From Paracoccus sp. M683 (GTDB taxonomy: Bacteria; Pseudomonadota; Alphaproteobacteria; Rhodobacterales; Rhodobacteraceae): a DNA stretch of 64,000 nucleotides. The notes under the pieces were generated by a model that was not told where the DNA came from, searched no databases, and was given only the letters and a program-made list of their open reading frames with translations. Positions within the stretch are counted from its first letter, which is position 1. Every line of letters begins with the position of its first letter. The position numbers were made by a program, and so were the translations under genes. Below are positions 35,501 to 44,539 of this stretch, piece after piece. Location of the stretch: positions 140,495-204,494 of the forward strand of contig NZ_VKDF01000008.1 in assembly GCF_007096355.1 (NCBI RefSeq), written 5' to 3'.

Positions 35501-38500
35501 AACAGCGCGACGGCTATGAACTGCTTCTGGCCGCGCTTCAGGCCGATGACATGGTTATCGACCGCATCGGGCATTTCTGGTCCGTGACCACGGGGGCCGA
35601 GGCACGGGCCGGGTCCAGCCTGTTTCAGGATCAGATGAACCGGGGCTTTTTCAGCCTGCTGCATCTGGCGCAGGCGCTTGGGGATGAGCTGGCCGACCGG
35701 CCCGTTTCGCTGATCGCTTTCGCGAATGATGCGCTGCGGGTCCGTGATGAACCGGCGGAAAGCCCGGAAAAGGCCACCGTTCTGGGGCCGCTGAAGGTGA
35801 TGCCGCGTGAATATCCGACATTGGTAACCCGGATGGTCGATTTGCGCCTGCCCGCACCGGCGCGGCGGCTGTTGCCCTTTGGTCCCCGAACCGATCAGGC
35901 GGCGCTGGATCGGCTGGCGTCACAAGCCTGTCAAGAGTTGCTGGCCTCGGCGGACGGCGATGCGACGCAAACCGTCGCCTGGCGCGATGATCGGCGTTTT
36001 CTTCAGCGGCTGACCCCGTTGGAACTGGCGCCCGAGGCGGCAGAACCCGATCAGGCACCTGCTTTTGGGGTGACCTTCATCACCGGTGGCTTTGGCGGCA
36101 TCGGTCAGGCCGTGGCCCGTGATCTGGCGGGCCGGGGCGGGGCGAAGCTGGCCCTGTTGTCGCGCGAGGATCTGCCCGAGGATGGCACGGTTCCCTTCTC
36201 GGCCAAGGCGCGCGCCATGGTCGGTTTCCTGCGAGAGCTGCGTGCAGCGGGCGCTCAGGTGATCGCCGTTCAGGCCGATGTCACCAGCCCCGAGGACATG
36301 GCTCGCGCGGTCGCGCGCACGCGTGCCGAACTGGGGGCGCTGGATACGGTGATCCATGCGGCGGGGATCATCAATGATGCGCTGATGGCAGGCAAGGCCG
36401 ATGGCGAGGCCTGGGATGTGCTGGCGCCCAAGGTTCACGGCACCAAGGCGCTGGCACAGGCGCTGGCGGATGCGCCGCCCCGGCAGACCGTGCTTTTCGC
36501 CTCGACCAGCACGGCGACGGCGCCGGCGGGGCAGGTGGATTATGTTGCCGCCAATGAATTTCTGAACGCGGTCGCCCGCGCCGCCCCGCCCGCGCTTGGC
36601 CGGGTGGTGGCGGTGAACTGGGGTGTCTGGTCCGATACCGGCATGGCCGCTCGCGCGATGCAGGTCGAGGCCCCGCAGCCCGCGCTGACGGCACCGGCAG
36701 GCGCCGATGCGCAGGATCGCGGCCCGCTGCTGGGCGCCGAGGTGTCGGACGCGGGCAAGAATACCCGCGAGTTTCACCGTCTGCTTGATATCGGTGACTG
36801 GGTGATCGGAGGGCACCGCACCGCGCAGGGGCAGGCCCTGATGCCCGGCACCGGCAATCTGGAACTGTTCGCGCAGGCCCTGGTTGCGACCGGCACGCCC
36901 TTGCCGATAACGCTTGGCGATGCGCTGTTTCTGCGCCCGCTTTACGTGGCCGATGACCAGCCGACCGCGATTGCGGTTCGCGTCGAAACCGTCGAGGGGG
37001 CCTCGCGCATCACCATCACCGATCCCGACGGGGGCGAGCCTTATGCCACCGCGATGGCCGAACCGGCGCTGCCTGACGCGCGCCGGATCGAGATGCCCGA
37101 TGGATGGGATCAGCGAGTGGGCGATGACCAGCCGGCGCTGGCATCGGCGCAGGACGGCGTGATGAATTTCGGCCCTCGCTGGAAGGTGCTGCGCGCCAGC
37201 CGTCTGGGCAATCGCGAGGGTTGGGCAGAACTGCGCCTGCCCCCCGAATTTGCGGCCGAGGCAGGCGCGCATCAGATGCATCCGGCCCTGCTGGATATTG
37301 CGACGGGCTGGGCGATGAAGCTGATTCCCGGCTGGGGTGGGGCACGGCTGTGGGTGCCGGTGGGCTATGAACGGCTGACGCTGATCCAGCCGCTTGGCGA
37401 TCACCTGATCAGCCATGTGCGGCTGGTCAAGGGCACGGCCGAAGGCTCGGCCAGGTTCGATGTCACGCTGGCTGGCCCTGATGGCGCCGTCCGCGCCGAG
37501 ATCACCGGCTTTGACCTGCGCCGGATGGAGGCGGGGCTGAACGCCGCGCCCATCGGAAAACCGGCGCGCGGGGCCGAAACGCCCGGTGAAAAACGCCTGC
37601 GGCACAATGTATCGCAAGGCATTCCCGCCGCGCTCGGCCCTCAGGCGATGCGCCGGGCCATGGCCACGGGGCTGCCGCAGGTCTTTGTTTCTTCCCTGGA
37701 TCTGCCGGGGCTGGTGGGCGAAGCCTCGATCCCCGCCACGCCCGATATCGAGCGGGATCAGGGGTTCGAACGCCCTGATCTTGAAGGTGATTTTGTGGCC
37801 CCTGCGCCGGGGACGGAAAGCGAATTGGCCTCGATCTGGGCGGATCTTCTGGGTGTGCGCCAGATCGGCGCCGAGGACAGTTTCTTCGACCTTGGCGGGC
37901 ATTCGCTGGTGGCGGTGCGGATGTTCGGTCAGGTGCGCAAGGTGTTTGGCGTTGATTTCCCGATCTCGACGCTTTTCGAGGCACCCGATGTAGCCAGGCT
38001 GGCCGCGCTGATCGAGGCGAGGGTTGGCCCGCGCGCGGGGACTGCGGCTGCGGCTGGTGTCGATGGCGGCAGGCCCGCAGCCGGTGTCGGCCCCGCGCGG
38101 CGCTATGTTGTCGATATGGGTGGGCGCGATGGGGGCACGCCGTTTTTCATCGTCGCAGGCATGTTCGGAAATGTGATGAACCTGCATCAGCTGGCGCAGC
38201 GCGTCGGGCAGGATCGCCGCTTCTTCGGCCTTCAGGCGCGCGGGCTGTTTGGCGAGGACAGGCCCCATGAAAGCTTTGCCGAGGCCGCGCGCGACTATCT
38301 GGCCGAGGTCCGTCAGGTTCAGCCGCATGGGCCTTATCTGCTGGGCGGCTTTTCGGGCGGCGGGCTGATCGCGCTGGAAATGGCGCGGCTGCTTGCCGAG
38401 GCGGGCGAAGAAACGGCGATGCTGGTGATGCTGGACACGCCTTTGCCGCTGCGCCCGGCACTGAGCCGGCGCGACAAGGTGCTGATCCGGGCGCAGGAAA

Positions 38501-38946
38501 TGCGTGAACAGGGCCTGACCTTCTGGTCTGACTGGGCCAGAAACAAGCTGCGTTATGAGCTGGCCAAACGTCGCAAGGATCGCGATGCCGTCAGCGAGGC
38601 GGATCAGGCCGAGGGCTTCCACGACCATGCCATCGAGGCCGCCTTCCGCGGCGCCTTGCCCAAGGTGGGGCTGTCGGAATGGGCGGGTCCCGTCACGCTG
38701 TTCCGTCCGCCGCTGGACCACCGCTATCGGGTTTCGGATGGGCAATGGGTCACGGCGGGGCGCGAATATCTGATCCCCGATAATGGCTGGGGCCGCTGGA
38801 TGCCGCAATTGCAGGTTTATGAGGTGCCTGGCGATCACGATTCCATGGTGCTTGAACCGAATGTGCGCCGCTTGGGCGCGCAGCTGCGCGAAATCCTGAA
38901 GCGTCATGACCGTCCCGGCGGGCGGCGTGCCGAAGCGGCGGAGTAA
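32539..38946 (+). CDS. Type I polyketide synthase, KS-AT-KR-DH-ACP-TE
   Basis: 2135 residues. KS about 10-440 with Cys185 (TACSTS), His321 (ECHGTGT) and His364 (NIGHLD), all active. AT about 539-835 with GHSMG (Ser636); the specificity position reads IAAH735, neither malonyl (HAFH) nor methylmalonyl (YASH) type. KR about 1178-1345 with TGGFGGIG and Tyr1335 (VDYVAANEF). A hot-dog DH-like domain about 1400-1680 with His1426 (HRTAQG...P) and the HPALLD Asp. ACP Ser1789 (GGHSL). TE about 1860-2115 with GFSGG (Ser1939). DH after KR is a non-standard order; no ER or methyltransferase. A GT2 gene follows by six bases. Confidence 0.95.
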   Translation: MSESHGPMAHPNDIAIIGMAAQLPGADDVAAFWKNLCEGVESIRPVSRDDLLLRGENPATLSDPNYVPAAAILDEFDGFDAEFFGLSPKDAAIMDPQHRKFLETCWHGLEDAGHMPERFAGPIGVYAGCGMGSYFYFNVCANRELVENVGHFLLRHTGNDKDFLSTRVSHIFDLTGPSLNIQTACSTSLVAVHTACQSLASGECDMALAGGVTIQMPHGRGYLFKENEILSPDGHCHAFDHRAAGTVFGSGSAVLVLRRLSDALADGDNIRAIIRGSAINNDGASKAGYLAPSVEGQAQAVAEALVMSGVAPETVGYIECHGTGTALGDPIEVAALNQAFARVSSGGARQGPCYIGSVKTNIGHLDTAAGAAGLIKAVRALETGLIPPTLGFQAPNPAIDFDGGPFQVADRLIEWQSSAPRRAGVNSLGVGGTNAHVVIEQPPVQAASESSDWPFQIFAVSGRSKTALDGNAAQLAGWLAQNADADAADISHTLITRRRAFERRRVLVAHDAAEAAALLETGDPYRVFDHQPLGDAPEVVFMLPGGGSQYATMAEGLYQTEPVFRDWMDRGLTHLAGISDHPIRDIWLASNGDQAAADQALLQPSVQLPLLMITEYALAQLLMSWGVRPAALIGHSMGENTAAAIAGVMRFEDCIGLVHLRGRLFDTVPAGGMLSVPVPADELRGQLPPELDLGAVNAADLCVVSGPKEALDAFAASLAGQGTETQVIPISIAAHSRMLDPILPDFRAYLQSIPLSAPQIPIISNRDGKVLPDSDAQDPEYWVAHLRGTVDFAAGIEALAQGEPRIFLEVGPGRAMSGLAQANAGVKAHQVISALRHRKQDVGDDLYFMTALARVWAAGGQIDWDQIWGGARRRMLPLPGYAFQRKRYFVEPSATALPAESALMRIEDPANWGWRPVWRLSAPDVELAADGTPRVDKAQSLLIFADEAGLADRVIAHLRGLGHRLAVVRTGDRFERVGPRDYRLPPEEQRDGYELLLAALQADDMVIDRIGHFWSVTTGAEARAGSSLFQDQMNRGFFSLLHLAQALGDELADRPVSLIAFANDALRVRDEPAESPEKATVLGPLKVMPREYPTLVTRMVDLRLPAPARRLLPFGPRTDQAALDRLASQACQELLASADGDATQTVAWRDDRRFLQRLTPLELAPEAAEPDQAPAFGVTFITGGFGGIGQAVARDLAGRGGAKLALLSREDLPEDGTVPFSAKARAMVGFLRELRAAGAQVIAVQADVTSPEDMARAVARTRAELGALDTVIHAAGIINDALMAGKADGEAWDVLAPKVHGTKALAQALADAPPRQTVLFASTSTATAPAGQVDYVAANEFLNAVARAAPPALGRVVAVNWGVWSDTGMAARAMQVEAPQPALTAPAGADAQDRGPLLGAEVSDAGKNTREFHRLLDIGDWVIGGHRTAQGQALMPGTGNLELFAQALVATGTPLPITLGDALFLRPLYVADDQPTAIAVRVETVEGASRITITDPDGGEPYATAMAEPALPDARRIEMPDGWDQRVGDDQPALASAQDGVMNFGPRWKVLRASRLGNREGWAELRLPPEFAAEAGAHQMHPALLDIATGWAMKLIPGWGGARLWVPVGYERLTLIQPLGDHLISHVRLVKGTAEGSARFDVTLAGPDGAVRAEITGFDLRRMEAGLNAAPIGKPARGAETPGEKRLRHNVSQGIPAALGPQAMRRAMATGLPQVFVSSLDLPGLVGEASIPATPDIERDQGFERPDLEGDFVAPAPGTESELASIWADLLGVRQIGAEDSFFDLGGHSLVAVRMFGQVRKVFGVDFPISTLFEAPDVARLAALIEARVGPRAGTAAAAGVDGGRPAAGVGPARRYVVDMGGRDGGTPFFIVAGMFGNVMNLHQLAQRVGQDRRFFGLQARGLFGEDRPHESFAEAARDYLAEVRQVQPHGPYLLGGFSGGGLIALEMARLLAEAGEETAMLVMLDTPLPLRPALSRRDKVLIRAQEMREQGLTFWSDWARNKLRYELAKRRKDRDAVSEADQAEGFHDHAIEAAFRGALPKVGLSEWAGPVTLFRPPLDHRYRVSDGQWVTAGREYLIPDNGWGRWMPQLQVYEVPGDHDSMVLEPNVRRLGAQLREILKRHDRPGGRRAEAAE

Positions 38947-38952
38947 GCCCTG

Positions 38953-39912
38953 ATGCCGGCCTTGCACATTGTCATCCTGAATTTCCGCACGCCCGACATG
39001 ACCCTGCGCTGTGTCGAGACGGCCTTGCGTGAAGCCGAGGCCCTGGACGCGGGGATCACCATTGTCGAGAACTGCTCGGGCGACGATTCCTATCAGCGGC
39101 TGAAGGCCGAGGGCGAGGCGCGTGGCTGGTTGGATGGGCGCCGTGTTGCGCTGATCGAAAGCGACCATAACGGTGGTTTCGGCGCAGGCAACAATGTCGG
39201 GATCCGTGCTGGCATGCCGGATGGGCGGCGGGCCGATCTGGTCTATCTGCTGAATTCGGATGCCTTTCCCCGGTCCGGCGCGATTGCCGCGCTGATCGAC
39301 CATATGGCGGACCATCCCGAATGCGGTATCGCCTGTTCGCGGCTGCGCGGCGACGATGATGTGCCCCATGACACCGCCTTCCGTTTCCCCTCTGCCGCCG
39401 GCGAGTTCGAGGGGGCCAGCCGATCAGGTCCGGTGACGCGGATTTTGCGCAAGACGGTGGTGACCATACCGCAGCCCGATGCCTCGCGGCAGGTGGATTG
39501 GTCGGCGGGGGCGAGCATGATGATCCGGTCCGAGGTGCTGGACCGGATCGGCCTGTTTGACGAGACGTTCTTTCTGTATTTCGAGGAAACCGATCTGTGC
39601 CGGCGCGCGGCGCTGGCGGGGTGGCAGACGCATTATGTCTGGGACAGTCTGGTCACGCATATCGGATCGGCCAGTACCGGCATGAAAAGCTGGGTGAAGA
39701 TGCCGGCGTATTGGTATGATTCGCGGCAATATTATTTCGAGAAGCATCACGGCCGCGTGGGTGCGATGGCGGCGACGCTGGCCTGGGTCGCCGGCAATGG
39801 GCTTTGGCGGTTGCGCTGTCTGCTTCAGCGGCGCGACCCCGAAACGCCGCCGGGTCACGCGGTCGAGATGCTGCGCCGGTCGTTCGGCGGCAAAGAGGTC
39901 AGGAAAGGGTGA
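38953..39912 (+). CDS. Family 2 glycosyltransferase (rhamnosyltransferase-like)
   Basis: 319 residues. GT-A fold: IVILNFRTPDMT (5-16), VENCSGDD, the FGAGNNVGI nucleotide-sugar loop (about 76-84), LLNSDA (DxD-type) and the acceptor/base region FFLYFEETDLCRRA (about 211-224). It resembles WcaA/WbbL-type rhamnosyl- or hexosyltransferases. GGAG precedes the ATG at 38953, six bases after the PKS stop, and the NRPS starts two bases after its own stop, so it is embedded in the PKS-NRPS operon. Donor and acceptor unknown. Confidence 0.92.
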   Translation: MPALHIVILNFRTPDMTLRCVETALREAEALDAGITIVENCSGDDSYQRLKAEGEARGWLDGRRVALIESDHNGGFGAGNNVGIRAGMPDGRRADLVYLLNSDAFPRSGAIAALIDHMADHPECGIACSRLRGDDDVPHDTAFRFPSAAGEFEGASRSGPVTRILRKTVVTIPQPDASRQVDWSAGASMMIRSEVLDRIGLFDETFFLYFEETDLCRRAALAGWQTHYVWDSLVTHIGSASTGMKSWVKMPAYWYDSRQYYFEKHHGRVGAMAATLAWVAGNGLWRLRCLLQRRDPETPPGHAVEMLRRSFGGKEVRKG

Positions 39913-39913
39913 A

Positions 39914-42900
39914 ATGATGAGCGGTTTCAGCGCCATTCTGGTGGGCAATGAGGTGCTGACGCGCCATGCGGCGGAAACGCTGATCGCGCGCGGTCATCGC
40001 ATCGCGGCGGTCGTGACCCGCAATGCCGAGCTGCGCGATTGGGCGCAGGGGCAGGGCCTGCCGGTCGAGGATCAGGATGCACCGATGCCAGCCGATGCGC
40101 CGGTGGCCGACTGGCTGTTCAGCGTGGCGAACCTGTCCATCCTGAAGCCGGACATGTTGGCTCGCGGGCAGCGCGGCGCGATCAATTTCCACGATGGCCC
40201 GCTGCCGGGCATGGCCGGGATCAACGTGCCGGTCTGGGCAATTCTCGAAGGCCGCGACCGCCATGCGATCACCTGGCATCTGATTGCCGAGGGGATTGAC
40301 ACGGGCGATGTGCTGGCCCTGCGCGAGTTCGAAATTGATGCCAGCGAGACCGCCCTTACATTAAACGCGAAGTGTTTTGTACAAGGGTCTGAAAGTTTTG
40401 ATGAAATACTGAATGAGATTGAGCGCGGAACACTCAGCCCCCGACCGCAGGCCATGGGTGCGCGCGGCTATTTCGCGCGGGACAAGCGGCCCGACGCGGC
40501 GGCGCTGCTGGATCTGCGCCAGCCGGCCGAGCGGCTGGCGCGACTGGTTCGGGCGCTGGATCACGGCGATTACTGGAACCCGCTGGCCCGACCGAAACTG
40601 GCTTTGGCCGAGGGCGTCGCGCTGGTCGCCAGGGCCGAGATTGTGCCGGGCAGTGCGGCGCCTGGCACGGTTCTGGCACGCAAGGCCGATGAGCTGACCG
40701 TTGCCGTGGGCGATGGTGCGCTGCGGCTGGATATGGTGCCGGGGCAGGCGGGCTTGCCCGAAGTGGGCGCGCAATTGCCGGTGCCAGATGATGCGGCGCG
40801 TGCGCGGATCGAGGCTTTGGCGGCTCCGGTTGCCAGGCAGGACGGGTTCTGGCGCAGGCAGCTGGCAAAGACCGCGCTTGGCCGGGCCGATGTGGCGCAA
40901 GGCGATTGGGCCAATATCGCGGTTTCCGAGCAGCCCGCCTCGCCGCTGGCTGTTGCGGCGGCTGTCGCCCTTTTGGCGCGGCGCGGCGCGGGCGGGGCGC
41001 TGTCGATGGCGCTGCGTCCGGCGAACCATCCCGAAACGCTTGGCATTCTGTCGGAATGGTTGCCCCTGACCATTGCGCCCGAAGGGCTGTTGGGCGCATT
41101 TGCCGGGTCGTTTGGCGCGCATGTCGACCAATTGGCGGCGCGCGGTCCCTTTGCCGCCGATCTGCTGCATCGTGCGCCGGAATTGCACGGAGCATCCGCA
41201 CCGGAAATCGGGTTGGACCTTGCCGGGCGTGGGGCCATTTCTGGCACCGCATTCACGGTCAGCCTCGGCCCGACGGGGGTGACGCTGCATCACGACAGCA
41301 CCCGCCTGGACGCCGAGGAGGCGCAGCGGCTTGCCGACCGGCTGGCCCGCGCGATCATGGCCCCCGCCGATGCGCCGGTCAGCGCCATTGGTGCATTGGA
41401 TCCGGCGCAGCGGGATGAACTGCTCTATGCCCGCAACGACAGTCTGGCCGCGATCCGCGAGGTCTGTATCCACAGCCTGATCGCCGAAACCGCCGCCGCA
41501 GATGGCGCTGCCACCGCAGTGATTTTCCAGGATCGCAGCCTGACCCGCGCCCAGTTGCAGGCCGCCGCAAACCGCCTCGCCCGGCAATTGGTCGATCAGG
41601 GCGTCGGGCCGGATCAGCCGGTCGGGCTGTTTGCCCGGCGCGGCCCGGAACTGGTGATCGGCGCGCTGGCGATCATGAAGGCGGGCGGCGCCTATCTGCC
41701 GCTGGACCCCGACTATCCGCAGGACCGGCTGACACATTACCTGACCGACAGCGGCACCCGGATCGTGCTGACCCAGCCCGGTCTGTCCGGTTTGCCCGCC
41801 GGTCATGGCGCCCAGTTGATCCCGATCGAGGCCATCCCCCCGGCTGAGGACCCCGGCCCGCCCGACAGCGCCGTGGGGCCGGAACATCTGGCCTATCTGA
41901 TCTATACCTCGGGCTCGACTGGCAAGCCCAAGGGCGTGATGGTCGAACATCGCAATGTCGCCAATTTCTTTGCCGGCATGGATGCGATCATTCCGGCGCA
42001 GCCCGGCGATGCCTGGCTTGCCGTGACCAGCCTGTCCTTTGACATTTCGGTGCTCGAAATCTTCTGGTCGCTGGCGCGCGGATTGACGCTGGTTATCGCG
42101 GGCGAGGAATCACGGCTGGCTGTTTCCGGCAACGCCGCGCCAAAATCCCGTGCCGCGATGGATTTCAGCCTGTTCTATTGGGGCAATGACGATGGTGTTG
42201 GCCCGAAGAAATACGAACTGCTGCTGGCGGGCGCGCGCTTTGCCGACCAGAACGGCTTTGCCGCGCTTTGGACGCCCGAACGGCATTTCCACGCCTTTGG
42301 TGGCCCCTATCCCAACCCGGCAGTGACGGGTGCTGCGGCGGCGGCCGTGACCAGCCGGCTTGGCATCCGTGCGGGCAGTTGCGTGGTGCCGCTGCATCAT
42401 CCGGCCCGCGTGGCCGAGGAATGGGCCGTGATCGACAACCTGACCGGCGGGCGCGCGGCGATTGCCGTGGCCTCGGGTTGGCAGCCGGATGATTTCGTGC
42501 TGCGCCCCGAGAATACGCCGCCCAGAAACAAGCAGGCGATGATCGACACGGTCGACGTCCTGCGCCGGCTGTGGCGGGGGGAAGAGGTCGAATTTCCCAA
42601 GGCCGACGGCACCATGCATGCGGTGCGCACCCAGCCCCGGCCGGTTTCACCCGAGCTGCCGATCTGGGTCACGGTGGCGGGCAACCCGGAAACCTGGAAA
42701 GAGGCCGGGCGCCTTGGCGCGAATGTCCTGACCCATCTGCTTGGCCAAAGCATCGACGTGGTCGAGCAGCGGATCAAGGATTACCACGAAGCCCTGCGCG
42801 AGGCGGGCCATGACCCGGCCGATTTCACCGTGACGCTGATGCTGCATTCCTATCTGGCCGCAGATCGTGAAACGGCGCGCGAGGTCGCGCGCGAACCGAT

Positions 42901-44539
42901 GAAGGATTATCTTCGCGCTGCCGCCGCGCTGGTGAAACAATATGCCTGGGATTTCCCCGCTTTCAAGCGGCCCGAAGGCATGACCAACCCGATGGCCATC
43001 GACCTTGGCAGCCTGTCGGACGAGGAAATGGACGGCATTCTTGAATTTGCCTTCCTGCGCTATTTCGAGGATTCCGGCCTGTTCGGCAGCGTGCAGGACG
43101 CCATTACACGCGTCGAACAGCTGCAACGGATCGGCGTGGGCGAGATTGCCTGCCTGATCGACTATGGCATCGCGCCCGATGTGGTGCAGGGTTCTTTCCC
43201 ATTGCTGGCACAGGTCGCGGCCGCCTTTGCGGGCGAAGATGCCCCCGATGCGGGCGATTTCTCGATTGCCGCGCAGATCCGGCGCCACAAGGTCACGCAT
43301 CTGCAATGCACCCCCAGCATGGCGCGCATTCTGGTCACCGACCCCACCGTCGCCAGCGCGATGGCCTGCCTGCGCTGTGTGATGATCGGCGGCGAGGCAT
43401 TGCCGCCCTCGCTGGTGCGCGATCTTCGGGCGGTGACGGGGGCCGAGATCCTGAACATGTATGGCCCGACCGAGACGACGATCTGGTCCTCGGTCGCGCG
43501 CCTTGCGCCGGATCAGGATGCGACGCCGCTTGGGCCGCCGATCGCCAATACCCAGCTTTACGTTCTGGACGAGGCCGGGCAGCCCTTGGGCGACGGCGAA
43601 GAGGGCGAGCTGTGGATTGGCGGCCATGGGGTGACGCGCGGCTATTGGAACCGTGCCGATCTGACAGCGGCGGCCTTCCGCGCCGATCCCTTCGTGCGTG
43701 ATGCGCAGGCCGCGCCGGGTGGCAAGCGGATGTATCGCACCGGTGATCTGGTGCGCTGGCGCGGCGATGGGCAGATGGATTTTCTGGGCCGTGCCGATGG
43801 CCAGATCAAGCTGCGGGGTTTCCGCATCGAACTGGGCGAGATCGAGTCGCGGCTGGCCGAACTGCCCGGCGTGCGCGAGGCGGTGGTGATCTTGCGGCCC
43901 GATACCTCGGGTCAGGGGCGGCTTCTGGCCTATGTAACGGGCGACGAAATGCTGGACGAGGCGCATATGCGTGCGGGTTTGCAGGACCTTCTGCCCCAGC
44001 ATATGCTGCCCGCTCGGATCACCCGGCTGTCGGCAATGCCGCTGACGCCCAATCGCAAGATCGACCGCAAGGCGCTGCCCGAACCGGCCGCGCCGGTCAC
44101 GCAGACCGCCGCCGCTGTCGTGTCGACACCGGCCGAGGCCCCTGCGGCCAGCATGACCAGTGGTGCCGATCCGTCTGGCGTGGTGCATCAGGTCTGGGCC
44201 GAGACGCTTGGGCTTCAGTCCGTTGGTGCGAAGGACAATTTCTTTGCCATTGGCGGCCATTCACTGCTGGCCATTCAGCTGCACCGGGTGCTGAGGGATC
44301 GGCTGGCGCTGGCATCGCTTGGTGTGACGGATGTGTTCCGCTTTCCGGTTCTGGCCGATTATCAACGCCATGTCGCGAAGCTGAGCGGCGTCGGTTCGAC
44401 CGCTGCGTCGCCGAAACCTGCGCCAGTACAAGCCGCCCCAATCACGGCCCGGGCCGATGCGGTCGGATCGGTGCCGGCGGATGATGATCCGATGGCACGG
44501 CGACGGGCCTTGCGGGCGCAGCTGCGCAATCGCGAGTGA
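39914..44539 (+). CDS. NRPS: formyltransferase - condensation remnant - A domain split by luciferase-like monooxygenase - T
   Basis: 1541 residues from the ATG at 39914 (39917 equally good; AGGAAAG upstream). Residues 1-300: formyltransferase like Fmt with Asn91, His93 and Asp129. About 310-500: C-lobe-like condensation remnant without HHxxxDG. A domain: A3 YTSGSTGKPKG near 662, A4 SFDISVLEIF near 706, then a MupA/Atu3671-type luciferase-like monooxygenase about 745-1105, then A5 NMYGPTETT near 1181, A7 YRTGDLVRW near 1274, A8 and A10 NRKIDRKAL near 1380. T domain Ser1450 (GGHSLLA). My pocket reading is D-I-L-Q-M-G-M-I-W-K, close to the glycine code. No TE or second C domain. The PPTase gene overlaps its stop. 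Confidence 0.95.
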   Translation: MMSGFSAILVGNEVLTRHAAETLIARGHRIAAVVTRNAELRDWAQGQGLPVEDQDAPMPADAPVADWLFSVANLSILKPDMLARGQRGAINFHDGPLPGMAGINVPVWAILEGRDRHAITWHLIAEGIDTGDVLALREFEIDASETALTLNAKCFVQGSESFDEILNEIERGTLSPRPQAMGARGYFARDKRPDAAALLDLRQPAERLARLVRALDHGDYWNPLARPKLALAEGVALVARAEIVPGSAAPGTVLARKADELTVAVGDGALRLDMVPGQAGLPEVGAQLPVPDDAARARIEALAAPVARQDGFWRRQLAKTALGRADVAQGDWANIAVSEQPASPLAVAAAVALLARRGAGGALSMALRPANHPETLGILSEWLPLTIAPEGLLGAFAGSFGAHVDQLAARGPFAADLLHRAPELHGASAPEIGLDLAGRGAISGTAFTVSLGPTGVTLHHDSTRLDAEEAQRLADRLARAIMAPADAPVSAIGALDPAQRDELLYARNDSLAAIREVCIHSLIAETAAADGAATAVIFQDRSLTRAQLQAAANRLARQLVDQGVGPDQPVGLFARRGPELVIGALAIMKAGGAYLPLDPDYPQDRLTHYLTDSGTRIVLTQPGLSGLPAGHGAQLIPIEAIPPAEDPGPPDSAVGPEHLAYLIYTSGSTGKPKGVMVEHRNVANFFAGMDAIIPAQPGDAWLAVTSLSFDISVLEIFWSLARGLTLVIAGEESRLAVSGNAAPKSRAAMDFSLFYWGNDDGVGPKKYELLLAGARFADQNGFAALWTPERHFHAFGGPYPNPAVTGAAAAAVTSRLGIRAGSCVVPLHHPARVAEEWAVIDNLTGGRAAIAVASGWQPDDFVLRPENTPPRNKQAMIDTVDVLRRLWRGEEVEFPKADGTMHAVRTQPRPVSPELPIWVTVAGNPETWKEAGRLGANVLTHLLGQSIDVVEQRIKDYHEALREAGHDPADFTVTLMLHSYLAADRETAREVAREPMKDYLRAAAALVKQYAWDFPAFKRPEGMTNPMAIDLGSLSDEEMDGILEFAFLRYFEDSGLFGSVQDAITRVEQLQRIGVGEIACLIDYGIAPDVVQGSFPLLAQVAAAFAGEDAPDAGDFSIAAQIRRHKVTHLQCTPSMARILVTDPTVASAMACLRCVMIGGEALPPSLVRDLRAVTGAEILNMYGPTETTIWSSVARLAPDQDATPLGPPIANTQLYVLDEAGQPLGDGEEGELWIGGHGVTRGYWNRADLTAAAFRADPFVRDAQAAPGGKRMYRTGDLVRWRGDGQMDFLGRADGQIKLRGFRIELGEIESRLAELPGVREAVVILRPDTSGQGRLLAYVTGDEMLDEAHMRAGLQDLLPQHMLPARITRLSAMPLTPNRKIDRKALPEPAAPVTQTAAAVVSTPAEAPAASMTSGADPSGVVHQVWAETLGLQSVGAKDNFFAIGGHSLLAIQLHRVLRDRLALASLGVTDVFRFPVLADYQRHVAKLSGVGSTAASPKPAPVQAAPITARADAVGSVPADDDPMARRRALRAQLRNRE

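Noticed and set aside
35920..39369. 1149-codon antisense frame over the PKS
   Set aside because: Shadow of the PKS; composition (Arg, His, Gln, Gly-rich) is typical of reverse-strand GC bias and no domain is visible.
42647..44260. 537-codon antisense frame over the NRPS
   Set aside because: Mirrors the A domain and monooxygenase code; no start signal.
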